Assembly (NCBI GenBank): GCA_031271275.1
Contig: JAISWA010000134.1
Location: forward strand, 1 to 6,975
Origin: Clostridiales bacterium
GTDB lineage: Bacteria > Bacillota > Clostridia > Lachnospirales > WQUN01
DNA: 6,975 nt
Direction of reading: 5' to 3'
Below, piece after piece: positions 6,129-6,975 of the stretch (its first letter is position 1; each line of letters opens with the position of its first letter). A program made the translations under genes and the position numbers. The notes under the pieces are model-generated. The model was given only the letters and a program-made list of their open reading frames with translations, did not search any database and was not told the DNA's origin.

Positions 6129-6844
6129 TACAAACCCTCCATCCGGCTGAACACATACGCGAGATAGCGGCTTTGGACGCCCTTACGCCCGTCACGCGCT
6201 ATGAGTACGCGGTCGCCGTTTTTCATCACGAAGGCGTCGCCCTCAATGCGCTCCACATAATCCATGTTAACAATATAGCTGCGGTAGCAACGCAGAAAAG
6301 GGTCGCCTCCCAACATATCCTCCAACGCGGAAAGAGAGACGCCCGCCGCGAGTGTTCCGCCGCTCAGGTGCAGCAGCGTTTCGTGGTTATATACTTCGGC
6401 GTATTGAATCCCAGCAACGGGAACCGGGAGTTTATTGCCCCCCGACTGGATGCTTACCGCGCGGGCCGCTGCCCCTGTCACGCGCAGTACGCGCCGCATT
6501 GCTTCCGAAAAATTCTCATACGCCACGGGCTTTAACAGATAATGCGAGGCGTCTACGACAAAGCCGTCCGCGAAATGGTCGCGGCTAGCGGTACACAGCA
6601 CGATAGCTCCGGCATACCCGCGCTCGCGCATAATGCGGGCGGCTTCTACGCCATTGATTTTATCCATGTAAATGTCTAAAAACATAGCGGCCATTGTGTC
6701 CGCGTCGAAATCACCGAGCAGACTTTCCGCATTGGAATACGGGCGCGGCTCAATCCGCAGGCTGTGTTCCGCCGCGTAACGGGCGGCGAAGCCGAGCAGC
6801 AGCTCGCGCTCACTTTGGATGTCGTCGCAAAAAGCAATTCGCAT
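6128..6844 (-). CDS. LytTR-family response regulator (AgrA/LytR-type)
   Basis: This 238-residue cytosolic transcription factor has a receiver domain (about 1-120) with acidic pocket D7-D8 in MRIAFCDD, phosphoacceptor D57 (MFLDIYMD), T85 and K105 (LLKPVAY). A LytTR DNA-binding domain (about 130-235) ends with the typical FLRCYRSYIVNMDYVERI and the closing block around RDGRKGVQSRYLAYV. All key receiver residues are intact. The kinase gene follows directly with a one-base overlap. The start ATG 6842-6844 is chosen because MRIAFCDD is the standard beginning of a receiver. The frame stays open upstream to a TTG at 6944, but that region is promoter-like. No ordinary ribosome binding site precedes the ATG, and a ten-G run takes its place. 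LytTR-type repeats upstream suggest autoregulation. Other targets are not established. Confidence 0.92.
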   Translation of the reverse strand: MRIAFCDDIQSERELLLGFAARYAAEHSLRIEPRPYSNAESLLGDFDADTMAAMFLDIYMDKINGVEAARIMRERGYAGAIVLCTASRDHFADGFVVDASHYLLKPVAYENFSEAMRRVLRVTGAAARAVSIQSGGNKLPVPVAGIQYAEVYNHETLLHLSGGTLAAGVSLSALEDMLGGDPFLRCYRSYIVNMDYVERIEGDAFVMKNGDRVLIARDGRKGVQSRYLAYVFSRMEGL

Positions 6845-6848
6845 GGCG

Positions 6849-6858
6849 CCCCCCCCCC
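6849..6858 (-). repeat. Run of ten G (minus strand) at the ribosome-binding position of the response regulator
   Basis: Ten consecutive C on the plus strand read as ten G four bases upstream (CGCC between) of the regulator ATG. GGGGG can pair with the CCUCC of 16S rRNA through one G-U pair, so the tract can stand in for a ribosome binding site. No other candidate site is present. Homopolymer runs of this length are prone to slippage, so the tract could vary in length between cells, or be miscounted in sequencing. Confidence 0.7.
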
Positions 6859-6895
6859 GATAGCATTTAGAAAATATTGGTACTGACACGTCTTT

Positions 6896-6923
6896 ATTAT
6901 AATACGAAAAACACTGCTGAAAA
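6896..6923 (-). promoter_or_regulatory. Candidate promoter of the regulator-kinase operon
   Basis: On the minus strand a perfect -10 TATAAT lies at 6896-6901 and a 4-of-6 -35 TTTTCA at 6918-6923, spaced 16 bp. Transcription would begin near 6889, giving a leader of about 45 bases that includes the poly-G run. The weak, slightly short-spaced -35 fits a promoter that needs an activator. Confidence 0.5.
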
Positions 6924-6959
6924 TAACTGTTTGCGCAGAGAAACAACGGTTTGCGAAGA
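6921..6959 (-). promoter_or_regulatory. Pair of LytTR-type direct repeats (probable regulator binding sites)
   Basis: Two copies lie exactly 20 bases apart: 6921-6939 and 6941-6959 match at 16 of 19 positions. On the minus strand the 9-base cores are ACAGTTATT (6922-6930) and ACCGTTGTT (6942-6950), each agreeing at 8 of 9 positions with the published LytTR consensus [TA][AC][CA]GTTN[AG][TG] as I remember it. They lie at and just upstream of the -35 element of the operon encoding a LytTR regulator, the expected place for activation or autoregulation. Confidence 0.65.
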
Positions 6960-6975
6960 AATACAAAAATATTGC

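Noticed and set aside
6845..6946. 34-residue upstream extension of the response regulator from a TTG
   Set aside because: It would begin within the LytTR repeats and run through the promoter; receivers normally start at the MRIAFCDD block, which is where ATG 6844 lies.

Overview
The window looks like chromosomal DNA from a Clostridia-like, probably anaerobic member of the Bacillota. The reasons are strong GGAGG-type ribosome binding sites before almost every gene, an AgrC/AgrA-style two-component pair, a cysteine-rich multi-cluster iron-sulfur flavoenzyme, and a compact pyrophosphatase-like protein of a type I associate with clostridia. GC content is moderate and many codons end in G or C. 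The organism assignment is inference. I saw no RNA gene, CRISPR array, transposase or phage gene.

Left block (1-3876): a truncated lipoprotein gene runs leftward off the window edge. Facing away from it is a tight rightward operon: a GNAT N-acetyltransferase, a 677-residue FAD/NAD(P)H iron-sulfur oxidoreductase whose ribosome site lies in the acetyltransferase stop region, a short unrecognised reading frame that looks 3'-truncated, and a metallo-beta-lactamase-fold hydrolase. One well-formed promoter with an internal palindrome points toward the operon. It lies between two 10-bp inverted repeats, each containing one gene's ribosome binding site.

Middle block (3897-4790): the leftward pair converges on the hydrolase gene. 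It encodes a signal-peptide plus one-helix membrane protein and, through an ATGA overlap, a divergent inorganic-pyrophosphatase-like protein that lacks one signature aspartate. The promoter region of the pair contains two CGTTATAA direct repeats.

Right block (4791-6975): a LytTR response regulator and an AgrC-like histidine kinase, both leftward and overlapping at TAATG. No agrB or agrD candidate is visible here. The regulator has a promoter, two LytTR-type direct repeats 20 bp apart just upstream of it (likely autoregulation), and a run of ten G residues where its ribosome binding site should be. That run suggests length-variable translation of the regulator.

The strongest leads are the poly-G tract, the LytTR repeats, the possible invertible promoter, the unpartnered multi-cluster flavoenzyme and the membrane-protein/pyrophosphatase-like pair. 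No function of any gene is proven by the sequence alone.
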